The notes under the pieces were generated by a model, which was given only the letters and a program-made list of their open reading frames with translations, had not been told where the DNA came from and ran no database searches. 64,000 bases of DNA, from contig NZ_JARWNX010000042.1 of assembly GCF_029868385.1 (NCBI RefSeq), positions 98,389-162,388 of the forward strand, read 5' to 3'. A program made the position numbers and the translations under genes. Within the stretch, counting starts at the first letter, position 1. Each line of letters starts with the position of its first letter. Shown in pieces: positions 16,867 to 26,757 of this stretch. The DNA is from Nocardia cyriacigeorgica. GTDB taxonomy: Bacteria > Actinomycetota > Actinomycetes > Mycobacteriales > Mycobacteriaceae.

Positions 16867-17779
16867 GAGTAGCGCTATCGTCGATTCGCGCCCACCGCTA
16901 CCCGTCGCGCAGAGCGGATTCCGGTGGGGTCTGCTCGGTGTCCTCGCCTTCTCCCTCACCGTCCCGTTCACGCGTGTGGCCGTTGCCGATGGTGGAATAT
17001 CGCCGCTGTTCATCGGCGCGGGCCGGGCTGCGGTCGCCGCTCTCCTCGCCGCCATCGCGCTGACGATCACCAAACAGCGCCTGCCGCGTGGCACTCAGTG
17101 GGGGCGGATCGCGATCGTGGCAGGCGGTGTCGTGATGGGCTTTCCGCTGCTGACGTCCTACGCGCTGACCACCGCACCGGCCGGTCACAGCGCGGTGGTC
17201 ATCGCCTTGCTGCCTGCCGCGACCGCGGTCACGGTGGTGCTCCGCGGCCACGAACGACCACCACGCGTCTTCTGGTTCTCGGCGGGTGCCGGTGCGCTCG
17301 CCGCCGTCGTCTTCGCCGCCGTGCAGAGCGGCGGAGCGCTCGCACTGCACTGGTCGGATCTGCTGCTGTTCGGTGCGGTCGCGGCCGCCGCGATCGGATA
17401 CGCCGAAGGCGGGCTGCTGTCCCGTGAACTCGGCTCCTGGCAGACGGTCTCCTGGGCGCTGGTTCTCGCCGCGCCGCTGATGATCGTGCTCACCGGACTG
17501 TCGATTGCGCAGCAGCCACCGAGCGGCACCGCGACCGAATGGGCCGCCTTCGCCTACCTCTCCGTGGTGAGCATGTACCTCGGCTTCTTCGCCTGGTATC
17601 GAGGACTCGCGATCGGGCCGATGGCCCAGGTCAGCCAGGTCCAGCTGGTACAGCCCGTGCTGACCATCGGCTGGGCGGCCCTCCTGCTGGGCGAACAACT
17701 CACCTGGCCGACCGTGTCCGGCGGGCTTGCCGTCGTCTGCTGCGCCGCCCTCGCCGTACGTGCGCGCCTCGCGGGCTAG
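16856..17779 (+). CDS. EamA/DMT family transporter
   Basis: A 307-residue protein with ten hydrophobic helices arranged as two EamA repeats (first from about residue 20, second from about residue 165 at the LLLFGAVAAAAIGYAEGGLL segment). DMT proteins export amino acids, amino-acid derivatives or toxic metabolites. The divergent MocR regulator suggests a substrate linked to amino acids, amines or vitamin B6. The last 27 bases and the following sequence are duplicated 58 bases downstream. Confidence 0.88.
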   Translation: MSVQSSAIVDSRPPLPVAQSGFRWGLLGVLAFSLTVPFTRVAVADGGISPLFIGAGRAAVAALLAAIALTITKQRLPRGTQWGRIAIVAGGVVMGFPLLTSYALTTAPAGHSAVVIALLPAATAVTVVLRGHERPPRVFWFSAGAGALAAVVFAAVQSGGALALHWSDLLLFGAVAAAAIGYAEGGLLSRELGSWQTVSWALVLAAPLMIVLTGLSIAQQPPSGTATEWAAFAYLSVVSMYLGFFAWYRGLAIGPMAQVSQVQLVQPVLTIGWAALLLGEQLTWPTVSGGLAVVCCAALAVRARLAG

Positions 17780-17791
17780 GTGTGGCGCTGT
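17753..17791 (+). repeat. 39-bp direct repeat, copy 1 (covers the EamA stop codon)
   Basis: This 39-base segment and 17811-17849 align without gaps and with only four mismatches. Copy 1 spans the last codons and TAG stop of the EamA gene. Confidence 0.8.
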
Positions 17792-18079
17792 GGAGGCCCC
17801 GACGGCCTCGGCCGTACGTGCGCGGCTTGTGGGCTAGGTGTCGCGCTGTAGTCCGGACGCCCCCGAGGTGGGGGGGCATGCACCGACGGCCGGGACGCCC
17901 CGACGCGGGTGGCATGCCCCGACGCGGGTTGCAGCGTTGCGATGTGGAACGGGTCGCGATGCGGGAGCGCCGTTTCCGGTACTACCTCGACGCCTACGGC
18001 ACCCACTCCATCCATGGCCGCGGGGATCGTGACCCAGGCCCGTGGCGTCTCGCAGGGGCCAGGCGCGTCGCGATCCTCG
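17780..18079. other. Intergenic region with repeats, no convincing gene
   Basis: About 300 bases between convergent genes. It contains the second 39-bp copy and a further short tandem of CCCCGACGCGGGT (near 17899 and 17921). Open frames here have no recognisable protein pattern. It looks like a site of local duplication. Confidence 0.6.
17811..17849 (+). repeat. 39-bp direct repeat, copy 2
   Basis: Second copy of the repeat at 17753-17791, 58 bases further on. It carries a duplicate of the EamA C-terminal codons including GGCTAG. Confidence 0.8.
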
Positions 18080-18673
18080 CTAGGACGTCGCGATATCGAT
18101 GACGAGCCGAGTGGGACCGCTCTGCGTGCTCACCGCGAACGCGGGCCGGTCACCGTTGACGCCGATGAACGACTGGGTGATGCCCTCGAACACGGTCGCC
18201 CGGTAGACCCCGGCGATGCCGGGCGCCGAGGGATCGGTGGCCGGGTCCGGGCCCGAATACGGCTCGACCCCACTGTCGAACGGGTACGCCGACCCGGTGA
18301 TCCGCACTTCCAGCACGGACTGCCCGGCGACGTCGATGGCGGCGCCGCTGCCGTCCTGAACCGCCGCGTCGGTGTATTCGACGACCCAGCCCGGTGTGCC
18401 GGTGCCGCCGAGTTCGTAGACCACCCGGTCGAATCCGTCGTGATGGCCGATGCGGATATCGGTGACGGTCAGTGCGGCGTCACCGGAGGCCTCGGCGCGT
18501 TTCGGTTCGGCATCCGACGGCGCGGCCGGGGGCGCTGCCGCGGTGGTGGTCGCCTCGGCCGAGGTGGTGGGGGCGTCGACGACGGTGGTCGGGGTCGAAT
18601 CGCTGTCGCCGCAGGCCGCCGCGAATCCGACGACGCCGACGGCAACCAGGCCGACCACCAGCTTGTTACGCAT
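18080..18673 (-). CDS. AMIN-like domain lipoprotein
   Basis: A 197-residue lipoprotein. The signal peptide ends with F-A-A-A-C near residue 21, followed by a Thr/Ala-rich linker of about 45 residues and a beta-rich domain with H-H-D-G-F-D-R-V-V-Y-E-L and a C-terminal R-L-V-I-D-I strand. This is the pattern of the AMIN-like domain in mycobacterial and nocardial lipoproteins, related to cell-wall-binding AMIN domains. ATG 18673 is preferred: TAACAT lies seven bases upstream. Function is unproven; cell-envelope attachment is certain from the lipobox. Confidence 0.82.
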   Translation of the reverse strand: MRNKLVVGLVAVGVVGFAAACGDSDSTPTTVVDAPTTSAEATTTAAAPPAAPSDAEPKRAEASGDAALTVTDIRIGHHDGFDRVVYELGGTGTPGWVVEYTDAAVQDGSGAAIDVAGQSVLEVRITGSAYPFDSGVEPYSGPDPATDPSAPGIAGVYRATVFEGITQSFIGVNGDRPAFAVSTQSGPTRLVIDIATS

Positions 18674-18796
18674 GTGGCAGATGTTACCCATGTTCGCCCG
18701 TTCGCAGCGGGTAATCGGCGCGGGGTGTTCGCGTACCCGCGCCGCCCGAACTGGGCCCGACGTGCTTATCGGGCAACGATCTAGCACACTTGACGG

Positions 18797-19942
18797 GTGC
18801 TGAATGTGGAGGATCTGCTGGGGCGGCTGCGCCGGTATCCGGATGTGGAGGCGTCGAACCTGTATGCCGTCGATGCCGCTGACCGGTTGATTCTCGATGT
18901 CGCGGCGGAGGCGCTCACCACCGCGGATAGCGGGGAAGTTGCGGTTATCGGCGACAGTTACGGCGCCCTGACCCTCGGCGCCGCGGCCGCGCACGATCTG
19001 CGTGGCGTGCGCGTCCATCAGGATCTGCTCACCGGCGAACTCGCCCTCGCCGCCAATGCTCGCGCCGTCGGTTTCACCGACCGCTATACCGCCCACGCCC
19101 TCGACGCCGACCTGTTGAAGGGCGTGCGCGTGGTGCTGCTGCGTCTGCCGCGCGTGCTGGCGGGACTGTCCGAGGTCGCCGACGCCATCGCCCGTTTCGC
19201 CGCCCCCGACGTGGTGATCTTCGCGGGCGGTCGCGACAAGTATCTGACCAAATCGATGAACGACGTTCTCGCCGAATCGTTCACCGAGGTGCGGGCCAGC
19301 CGCGGCAGGCAGAAATCGCGCACCCTGCTGGTCAGCGGTCCGAAACCGGTGGGCGATCCGCCGTTTCCGGTGCGCGAGCATATCGGCGAACTCGATATCG
19401 ATGTCGTCGCGCACGGCGCCGCGTTCTCCGGCGCCCGCCTCGATATCGGCACCCGATTCCTGCTCCAGCACATGAAGACCATGAAGCCCGACGCCCGCGA
19501 CGCCATCGATCTCGGCTGCGGGACCGGCATCCTCGCCGTCGCACTGGCGAAGGCGCGACCGCGGCTGGAAGTGGTCGGCACCGATCAGTCCGCCGCCGCC
19601 GTGGCCTCCGCGGTCGCCACGGTGGCCGCCAATCAGATGACCGATCGGGTGAGCGTGGTGCGCGATGACGCGATGTCGACCGCACCGGACAACAGCGCCG
19701 ATCTGGTGCTGTGCAATCCGCCGTTCCATGTGGGCGCGGCCGTGCACACCGGGTCGGCGATCAAGATGTTCGCCGAGACCGGCCGGGTACTGCGGCCGGG
19801 CGGTGAACTCTGGACCGTCTACAACTCGCATCTGAACTATCGCGGCGTCGTCGAGCGAATGGTGGGACGTACCGATGTGATCGGACGCAACCGCAAATTC
19901 ACCGTCACCCGGTCGGTGTGTGGCCTGCACGACGCCCAGTAG
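18797..19942 (+). CDS. RsmC/RlmG-like rRNA guanine-N2 methyltransferase
   Basis: A 381-residue protein with two domains. The N-terminal half (residues 1-200) resembles the inactive methyltransferase-like domain of RsmC/RlmG. The C-terminal half has a full class I SAM fold: AIDLGCGTGILAVALAK (motif I, about residue 236) and the catalytic N-P-P-F (LVLCNPPFHVG, about residue 310). The NPPF motif marks N-methyltransferases acting on exocyclic amino groups, so an m2G in 16S or 23S rRNA is the probable target. Which position cannot be decided. Start is GTG 18797. Confidence 0.85.
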   Translation: MLNVEDLLGRLRRYPDVEASNLYAVDAADRLILDVAAEALTTADSGEVAVIGDSYGALTLGAAAAHDLRGVRVHQDLLTGELALAANARAVGFTDRYTAHALDADLLKGVRVVLLRLPRVLAGLSEVADAIARFAAPDVVIFAGGRDKYLTKSMNDVLAESFTEVRASRGRQKSRTLLVSGPKPVGDPPFPVREHIGELDIDVVAHGAAFSGARLDIGTRFLLQHMKTMKPDARDAIDLGCGTGILAVALAKARPRLEVVGTDQSAAAVASAVATVAANQMTDRVSVVRDDAMSTAPDNSADLVLCNPPFHVGAAVHTGSAIKMFAETGRVLRPGGELWTVYNSHLNYRGVVERMVGRTDVIGRNRKFTVTRSVCGLHDAQ

Positions 19943-20103
19943 CGGTAGAGTCCGATTTGTCGGTCTTTATCACAATGCCGAGTCGCCGTTCGGGAACTCG
20001 GCGGCGGTGAAGATCGTTGGACACAACAGTTGGATATCGAGCAGCGACTCGATGCCGACGGCCACGCCTCGACGTGGGCCACGACTCCAGAAAGGGACAA
20101 GCG

Positions 20104-20961
20104 GTGCGCGCCACAAGCAATCCGGTTTTCAAGAATTTGCCGAAACAGGAAGGCGGCGGTTACGCCAACTTCGGTTCGGGCGTGGCCGGTGCGGGGCAGC
20201 TGGGCCAGCAGTTCGGTAACCAGTACGGCCAGCCCCCGCAGTACCAGCCCTATCAGCAGGCGCCCGCCACCCGGTCGATGACCATCGACGATGTGGTGAC
20301 CAAAACGGGCATCACGCTGGGTGTGCTGGCGGTGTCGGCCCTCATCTCCTTCATCCTGAGCAGCGCGAACAACGGTCTCGCACCGCTGTTCGTGATCGTC
20401 GGCGGTCTGGTGGGCCTGGTGCTGGTGCTGGTCGCCAGCTTCGGCCGCAAGATGGACAACCCCGCCATCGTGCTCGGTTACGCGGTTGCCGAGGGTCTGT
20501 TCCTCGGTGCGCTGTCGCTGATGTTCACCGACGTCTCGTTCGGTGGTGCTGGCGGTTCGGCGCTGATCGGTCAGGCCGTGCTCGGCACCTTCGGTGTGTT
20601 CGCCGGCATGCTGGTCGTCTACAAGACCGGCGCCATCCGGGTCACCCCGCGCTTCACCCGCATGATCGTCGGCGCGATGATCGGTGTGCTGGTGCTGGTC
20701 GTCGGCAACCTGATCGCCAGCTTCTTCACCGACGGCGGCTTCGGCCTGCGTGACGGCGGCCCCATCGCCATCATCTTCAGCCTGGTCTGCATCGCCATCG
20801 CCGCGTTCAGCTTCCTGCTCGACTTCGACGCCGCCGATCAGCTGATCCGCGCCCAGGCGCCGGAGAAGGCCGCCTGGGGCGTCGCCCTCGGCCTCACCGT
20901 CACCCTGGTCTGGCTCTACGTCGAGATCCTGCGCCTGCTGAGCTACTTCCAGAACGATTAG
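20104..20961 (+). CDS. Bax inhibitor-1/YccA family membrane protein
   Basis: A 285-residue protein. A Gly/Gln/Pro-rich soluble head (residues 1-60) is followed by seven hydrophobic helices. The helices and the final FLLDFDAADQLIRAQAPEKAAWG block match the BI-1/YccA superfamily (TMBIM), where conserved Asp residues form a pH-dependent ion leak in homologues. AAAGGG seven bases before the GTG fixes the start. It corresponds in position to Rv1072 of M. tuberculosis. A 40-bp perfect palindrome follows the stop. Confidence 0.88.
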   Translation: MRATSNPVFKNLPKQEGGGYANFGSGVAGAGQLGQQFGNQYGQPPQYQPYQQAPATRSMTIDDVVTKTGITLGVLAVSALISFILSSANNGLAPLFVIVGGLVGLVLVLVASFGRKMDNPAIVLGYAVAEGLFLGALSLMFTDVSFGGAGGSALIGQAVLGTFGVFAGMLVVYKTGAIRVTPRFTRMIVGAMIGVLVLVVGNLIASFFTDGGFGLRDGGPIAIIFSLVCIAIAAFSFLLDFDAADQLIRAQAPEKAAWGVALGLTVTLVWLYVEILRLLSYFQND

Positions 20962-20994
20962 CAAGCGCGCGGCCGAGGCCGCGCTGACAACCAC

Positions 20995-21034
20995 CCGACG
21001 GGGCGGTCGCCGATATCGGCGACCGCCCCGTCGG
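20995..21034. terminator. Perfect 40-bp palindrome, probable terminator
   Basis: Bases 20995-21014 are the exact reverse complement of 21015-21034, giving a 20-bp uninterrupted dyad with the centre GAT|ATC and GC-rich arms. It starts 33 bases after the BI-1 stop. As RNA it would form one long hairpin. Confidence 0.75.
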
Positions 21035-21069
21035 CATAGACCAGGGCTGACAACGCCGTCAGCCACATG

Positions 21070-21105
21070 AGAACGGTCCCGAACAAAAAGATTCGGGACC
21101 GTTCT
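21070..21105. terminator. Second hairpin in the same convergent region
   Basis: A perfect 14-bp stem (left arm AGAACGGTCCCGAA) closes an 8-base loop CAAAAAGA. It lies between the BI-1 gene and the thiolase gene, which converge, and may stop transcription from either side. Confidence 0.65.
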
Positions 21106-21228
21106 ACCGATCTCGCAAGATCCGGGTAACTCACCGGGTACGGGCTGACCTTACCCACCACCTCACCGCCGACCGCCAACGCTACGGGCGTGCCACCTGA
21201 GTCTGGCCAAAAATCCCGGAGAGGCGGA

Positions 21229-22449
21229 TCAGCTCAGGCGCTCGAGGACCATGGCCATGCCCTGGCCGCCGCCGACGCACATGGTCTCCAGACCGAACTG
21301 CTTGTCGTGGGTCTGGAGGTTGTTGATCAGCGTCGCGGTGATGCGTGCGCCGGTCATACCGAACGGGTGGCCGAGGGCGATCGCGCCACCGGAGACGTTG
21401 AGCCGGTCCAGATCCATGTTCAGCTCACGGGCCGAACCGAGCACCTGCACCGCGAAGGCCTCGTTGATCTCGTACAGGTCGATATCGTCGATGGTCTTGC
21501 CCGCGATCTTCAGCGCCTTGCGGACCGCTTCGATCGGGCCCAGGCCCATGATCTCCGGCGACAGACCGGACACACCGGTCGAGACGATGCGCGCCAGCGG
21601 GGTCAGGCCCAGTTCCTTGGCCTTGGTGTCGCTCATGATCACCAGGGCGGCGGCGCCGTCGTTGAGCGGGCAGGCATTACCGGCGGTCACGGTGCCGTCG
21701 GGTCGGAACACCGGCTTGAGCTGCGAGATCTTCTCGTAGGTCGTCCCGGCGCGCGGGCCGTCATCGGTGGAGACGACGGTGCCGTCGGGCAGGGTGACCG
21801 GGGTGATCTCCCGCTCGAAGAAACCGGCCTTGATGGCCTCTTCGGCGCGGTTCTGCGAGCGCACGCCCCAGTGGTCCTGGTCCTCGCGCGAGATGCCGGT
21901 GTACTGGGCGACGTTCTCGGCGGTCTGGCCCATCGCGATGTAGACATCGGGCAGCTCGCCGCCTTCACGCGGATCGTGCCAGCCGTCGGAGCCGCCTTCG
22001 GCGCGCTTGGTGGTGCGCGATTCGGCCTCGGCGAACTTCTCGTTGTGGGTGTCGGGCCAGCCGTCGGAGGTGCCCTTCGGGAAGCGCGAGACGGTCTCGA
22101 CACCGGCGGAGATGAACACATCGCCTTCACCGGCCTTGATGGCGTGCAGCGCCATGCGGGTGGTCTGTAGCGACGACGAACAGTACCGGTTGAGCGTCAC
22201 ACCGGGCAGGAAGTCGTAGCCGAGCTGGGTGGCCACCACCTTGGCCATGTTGAAACCGGCTTCGCCGCCGGGCTGGCCGCAGCCGAGCATCAGATCGTCG
22301 ATCTGGGTGGGGTCGAGCGCGGGCACCTTGTCCAGCGCGGCGCGGACCATCTGGGTGGCGAGGTCGTCCGGCCGCATGCTCACCAGAGAACCCTTGCCTG
22401 CACGGCCGATGGGGGAGCGGGCGTACGAAACGATGACGGCCTCAGGCAT
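21229..22449 (-). CDS. Acetyl-CoA C-acyltransferase (thiolase)
   Basis: A 406-residue thiolase. The nucleophile cysteine is in the block L-N-R-Y-C-S-S-S-L-Q near residue 90. The C-terminal signatures are NVSGGAIALGHPFGMTGAR (His) and ETMCVGGGQGMAMV (second Cys). It cleaves beta-ketoacyl-CoA or condenses acetyl-CoA. AAGGAG five bases before the ATG fixes the start. In M. tuberculosis the matching position holds fadA3 (Rv1074c). Acyl chain preference is not visible. Confidence 0.93.
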   Translation of the reverse strand: MPEAVIVSYARSPIGRAGKGSLVSMRPDDLATQMVRAALDKVPALDPTQIDDLMLGCGQPGGEAGFNMAKVVATQLGYDFLPGVTLNRYCSSSLQTTRMALHAIKAGEGDVFISAGVETVSRFPKGTSDGWPDTHNEKFAEAESRTTKRAEGGSDGWHDPREGGELPDVYIAMGQTAENVAQYTGISREDQDHWGVRSQNRAEEAIKAGFFEREITPVTLPDGTVVSTDDGPRAGTTYEKISQLKPVFRPDGTVTAGNACPLNDGAAALVIMSDTKAKELGLTPLARIVSTGVSGLSPEIMGLGPIEAVRKALKIAGKTIDDIDLYEINEAFAVQVLGSARELNMDLDRLNVSGGAIALGHPFGMTGARITATLINNLQTHDKQFGLETMCVGGGQGMAMVLERLS

Positions 22450-22529
22450 GAGGACTCCTTATGTCTCGGAGCACGCAGGTGTGGGCACGGCCATACATGC
22501 GGTACTCGCGGGTACGAATCACTTCGAAT

Positions 22530-23408
22530 CTACGTCGCGCTCGCCGAGGGGGAAACACCCGGTGCGGCCAGATCCCGCTCAGCGAGAGCCTGTAGCAGAA
22601 CCGGCAGCAGATGCTCGGCGGCGAGGGCGTATCCGGCGGCCGAGGGATGGAAGCCGTCGGCGGAGAACATCTGTTCCGGTGCGGCGTGGAAGTCCTTGCC
22701 GAGCAGATCGCCCATGGCCACCGGATGTCCGCCCGCGGTGAGCGTGACGGCCGTCTGGGCCCTGGCCAGCCGCTGACTCCAGGTGTGCACCACGCTGCGC
22801 AGCGGCTGCGGTATGGCGGTGACGGTACCCAGATCGGGGCAGGTGCCGACCACCACGACGGCGCCCGCCTCGTGCAGTCGCGCCACGGCTCGTTTGAGCC
22901 GGTCGGCCGAGCGGGTCACCGAATGCTTCTTGGTGATGTCGTTGCCGCCGATCAGGATTACCGCGGCGTCCGGTGGCGGCCCGGCCACGAACATGGCGTC
23001 GACCTGCCCGGACAGGCCCTTGGAGGTCGCGCCGGAGATGGCCTTGGTGCTCAGCCGGACGCGCTGCCCGGTCGTTTCGGCCACACCACGGGCGATCCGC
23101 ACACCGGGTACTTCGGTGGCGGCGGTGCAGCCGACGCCCGCCGCGGTGGAATCGCCGAAGATCATCAGGTGCAGGTCGGCGTGCCGGTCCAAGCGCCACG
23201 GTTGCGGCCGCTCACTGCCCGGTGGATAGATTCCGTCGGCTTCCGGTGGTTTGGAGGTGTCGCGCCCGATGACGCCGCGTGCGACGCCCGCCTGCGCCAT
23301 GAGCAACCGATACGCCGCCCACGAGGCCGTGCCCGCACCCGACCCGGCGAGCACGGTCGCGGCGCCGGTCACCGCGGCCGCACGCCATCCGATTCGAGGT
23401 TCGCCCAC
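22530..23408 (-). CDS. Membrane-anchored SGNH/GDSL-type hydrolase
   Basis: A 292-residue protein with an N-terminal hydrophobic segment (AAAVTGAATVLAGSGAGTAS) that acts as anchor or signal. The SGNH catalytic blocks are visible: LMIFGDSTAAGVG (nucleophile Ser), the I-S-G-A-T-S-K-G block, LIGGNDITK (block III Asn) and ADGFHPSAAGYALAAEH (Asp-His pair). Such enzymes cleave esters, here probably cell-envelope acyl groups. Start is GTG 23408; TAAAAT lies eight bases upstream. Position matches Rv1075c of M. tuberculosis. Confidence 0.88.
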   Translation of the reverse strand: MGEPRIGWRAAAVTGAATVLAGSGAGTASWAAYRLLMAQAGVARGVIGRDTSKPPEADGIYPPGSERPQPWRLDRHADLHLMIFGDSTAAGVGCTAATEVPGVRIARGVAETTGQRVRLSTKAISGATSKGLSGQVDAMFVAGPPPDAAVILIGGNDITKKHSVTRSADRLKRAVARLHEAGAVVVVGTCPDLGTVTAIPQPLRSVVHTWSQRLARAQTAVTLTAGGHPVAMGDLLGKDFHAAPEQMFSADGFHPSAAGYALAAEHLLPVLLQALAERDLAAPGVSPSASAT

Positions 23409-23601
23409 GAAGAGAAATTTTACGTACTCTCGCCGTTGTCGCAGCTCTGCTCAGGAATCGTTGGCAGCCACCGGCGCCCTCGGCGCGCGCGGTTGCCCAC
23501 CTGGCCGCGTGTCGTCCGACCCACCTGCTGTCCGGTCGCAGTGAGCGCCTGCCGCCGGTGCGGGCACCGAGGCACCCGGCTGCGCACGCCGATGTGGGCG
23601 A

Positions 23602-24069
23602 TCAGGCCGGGACGTCGAAGGAACCGCGCGCCGGGATATTGGCGTGGTTGGTGCTGACGGTGACCTCGATCCGGCCCGGCCCGGTGTCCTGGAACAGCGA
23701 GTACTGGATGCTGCCGTAGATGCCGGTCACCACATTGTTCTCGTAGCTGCCGGTGGCGCCGGTGGTGGTGTTGCGCCAGGCCACGGTGGCGCGGACCTCG
23801 CACAGTGGGGCCAGCGGGTACTGACCGGGTCCGATGCCGCCGACGGGCGCCGCGCGCACGTTCACCACGGCGCGGCCGGGCCAGTCGGGGCTGGTGTCGG
23901 CCCAGGTGTGGATGCTGGTCCAGCACAGCCCGCCGTAGGCGGAGGTGGGGACATCGGGGAACGCGACGGTGTGCGTCGTCGCGGCAGCGGGCGCACCGGT
24001 CGCGACGACCAGCGCGACCGCCGATCCGGCCAGCACCGCGGCGACCCTGGCAGTGTTCGGCAGCCTCAT
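23602..24069 (-). CDS. Exported protein of unknown function
   Basis: A 155-residue protein with a classic signal peptide (VAAVLAGSAVALVVATGAP, cleavage after PAAA near residue 30). The mature part is a short beta-rich domain with two cysteines, likely bonded. No family recognised. TAATAT lies eight bases before the ATG and there is no ribosome site. It is divergent from cbs with about 120 bases between. Confidence 0.7.
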   Translation of the reverse strand: MRLPNTARVAAVLAGSAVALVVATGAPAAATTHTVAFPDVPTSAYGGLCWTSIHTWADTSPDWPGRAVVNVRAAPVGGIGPGQYPLAPLCEVRATVAWRNTTTGATGSYENNVVTGIYGSIQYSLFQDTGPGRIEVTVSTNHANIPARGSFDVPA

Positions 24070-24191
24070 AGCCGCAGATATTAGGCGGCGGAGGCACTTT
24101 CCGCAGGATCCGCGCCGCGACCGGGCCGCCGCCGGTGTGGTGTGCGTGACCGGCCCGCACCTACCGGCAACGGTTCTGCAACGATGGAGTC

Positions 24192-25583
<1,392 letters not shown>

Positions 25584-25597
25584 GCGCGGAAGTGCTC

Positions 25598-25629
25598 GGG
25601 CCGCTCGTGGGTTGCTCCACGAGCGGTCC
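25598..25629. terminator. Hairpin between convergent cbs and VWA genes
   Basis: A 13-bp stem (one G-U pair) with core CCGCTCGTGG and a 6-base loop GTTGCT fills the 47-base gap between the two stops. It probably acts in both directions. Confidence 0.7.
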
Positions 25630-25630
25630 A

Positions 25631-26347
25631 TCAGTCGCAGGTCATGGCATCGAATGCCCTGGTAAGGGCTTCCGGGCTCGTGGCATCGTGGAAGTCGCCG
25701 CCGGACAGCTGTGCGATCTCGCGCAACGATTCGGGGTCGGTGGGCACGCGGACGCGAGAGGCGCCGGGAACCTCGACCTCGCCGCGGTCGGTGCCCAGTG
25801 AGATCGTCGAGACGGGGATGTTCTCGCGCTTCGCCTCTGTGGCGGCGGTGTACGCGCCACGGGGTTCGTTCAGATCGAAGGGAACGGTCTGTTTGCCGTC
25901 GGAGATCAAGATGATCCGGCGTGGCCCCTCGGGCAGTCGTACGGCGCTCGACAGCGCCGTGAATATGCCTTCACCCGTCGCGGTGCGCTCATACAGGGTG
26001 ACGGTATCGAGCGCGTTCTTGAAGGTGTCCCGGTCTGTCGACGGTGCCGTCACCACCTGGGCCGTGCCCGCGAACGTGACGAGCCCAAGCATCGTCTGCG
26101 GCGGCAGACCATCCGCGAAATCTTTCGCGGCTTGGGTGGCCGCCGCCAGCCGACTCGGCGCCACATCGGTGGCTTCCATCGACAGCGACACATCGAGAAC
26201 GAGTACCACTCCCGCGTCGCAGGAGTCGATCTCCTCGCCGATCGGCTGTGCTTCGCCCGCTACATCCTGGCCGCACGATGAAATCGCCACGGCCCCAACG
26301 GCCAGCAGCGCGGACAACGCAAGCCGCATGCGCGGGATCACAAACAC
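25631..26347 (-). CDS. VWA-domain lipoprotein
   Basis: A 238-residue protein. The signal peptide ends in the lipobox I-S-S-C-G (Cys near residue 25). The mature part is a von Willebrand A domain with the MIDAS metal site D-V-S-L-S near residue 50 (DxSxS), the conserved Thr in TFAGTAQVV near residue 95 and ILISDGKQT near residue 150. VWA lipoproteins bind ligands or partners outside the cell. Start chosen at GTG 26347 because TACCAT lies exactly six bases upstream; ATG 26329 is an alternative that keeps the signal peptide. Confidence 0.85.
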   Translation of the reverse strand: MFVIPRMRLALSALLAVGAVAISSCGQDVAGEAQPIGEEIDSCDAGVVLVLDVSLSMEATDVAPSRLAAATQAAKDFADGLPPQTMLGLVTFAGTAQVVTAPSTDRDTFKNALDTVTLYERTATGEGIFTALSSAVRLPEGPRRIILISDGKQTVPFDLNEPRGAYTAATEAKRENIPVSTISLGTDRGEVEVPGASRVRVPTDPESLREIAQLSGGDFHDATSPEALTRAFDAMTCD

Positions 26348-26353
26348 CTGGTC

Positions 26354-26359
26354 ATGGTA
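26354..26359 (-). promoter_or_regulatory. -10 box of a probable leaderless promoter
   Basis: Minus-strand TACCAT, then GACCAG, then the GTG of the VWA lipoprotein at 26347. No ribosome site is present. Confidence 0.45.
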
Positions 26360-26397
26360 ACAATGAGGCCCGATCTCAGGTGGTCGCCGAAGGACAA

Positions 26398-26426
26398 AGG
26401 GGCACCGCACCCTCTACGGTGCCCCT
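26398..26426 (-). terminator. Minus-strand terminator hairpin
   Basis: A perfect 10-bp stem (AGGGGCACCG with CGGTGCCCCT) has a 9-base loop. On the minus strand it is followed by TTGTCCTTC, a T-rich tail, so it is oriented to end a minus-strand transcript from upstream. Confidence 0.6.
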
Positions 26427-26757
26427 CTCCTGGCGTTTCCGCCGCTCTCAGGCGAGGGTGAACCTCGCGTGCTTTGTTTCGTCGTTCATCGTGGTGCTGA
26501 TGCGGCTCACCGAGAGCCGTTGATCCCGCTTCCTTTTCAGGCGCCTGCCGACTTGGTCGCTTCGCATCCGGCTGTCGTTAGCAACGGGATCTGTCTCGAT
26601 CGCATAACGGCGATGACGCGAGCTTCGTTGTGCCAGAGCGTCATCCGATGTGCGTGAGCGCGATCCACCAGGGTTTCGCTGCGCGCTGTAACGAAACCTC
26701 GGCCGCCGAGATTGTTCAGTAGCGGCCCGCCATCGGCGGCCCCTACCAGGAGGAAAC

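Larger units (their letters stand above)
26348..26757. other. Intergenic region, 410 bases
   Basis: The region holds the VWA promoter, a minus-strand hairpin (26398-26426) and the upstream region of the lipoprotein at 26758. I find no convincing gene. A 13-codon minus-strand frame (about 26489-26448) ends just before the hairpin but has no ribosome site. The hairpin implies a minus-strand transcript that I cannot identify. Confidence 0.5.

Noticed and set aside
17909..18784. Long plus-strand open frame over the AMIN-like lipoprotein
   Set aside because: It is a shadow of the minus-strand gene, which has a lipobox and domain pattern. The plus frame has no recognisable motif or ribosome site.
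18674..19930. Extension of the AMIN-like gene upstream as one 616-residue protein
   Set aside because: The added part is antisense to the methyltransferase gene, and the lipoprotein signal begins only at 18673.
26448..26489. Short minus-strand peptide ending F-T-L-A as a tmRNA tag
   Set aside because: There is no alanine tRNA-like domain, no T-loop sequence downstream, and the tag does not end in the expected L-A-A.
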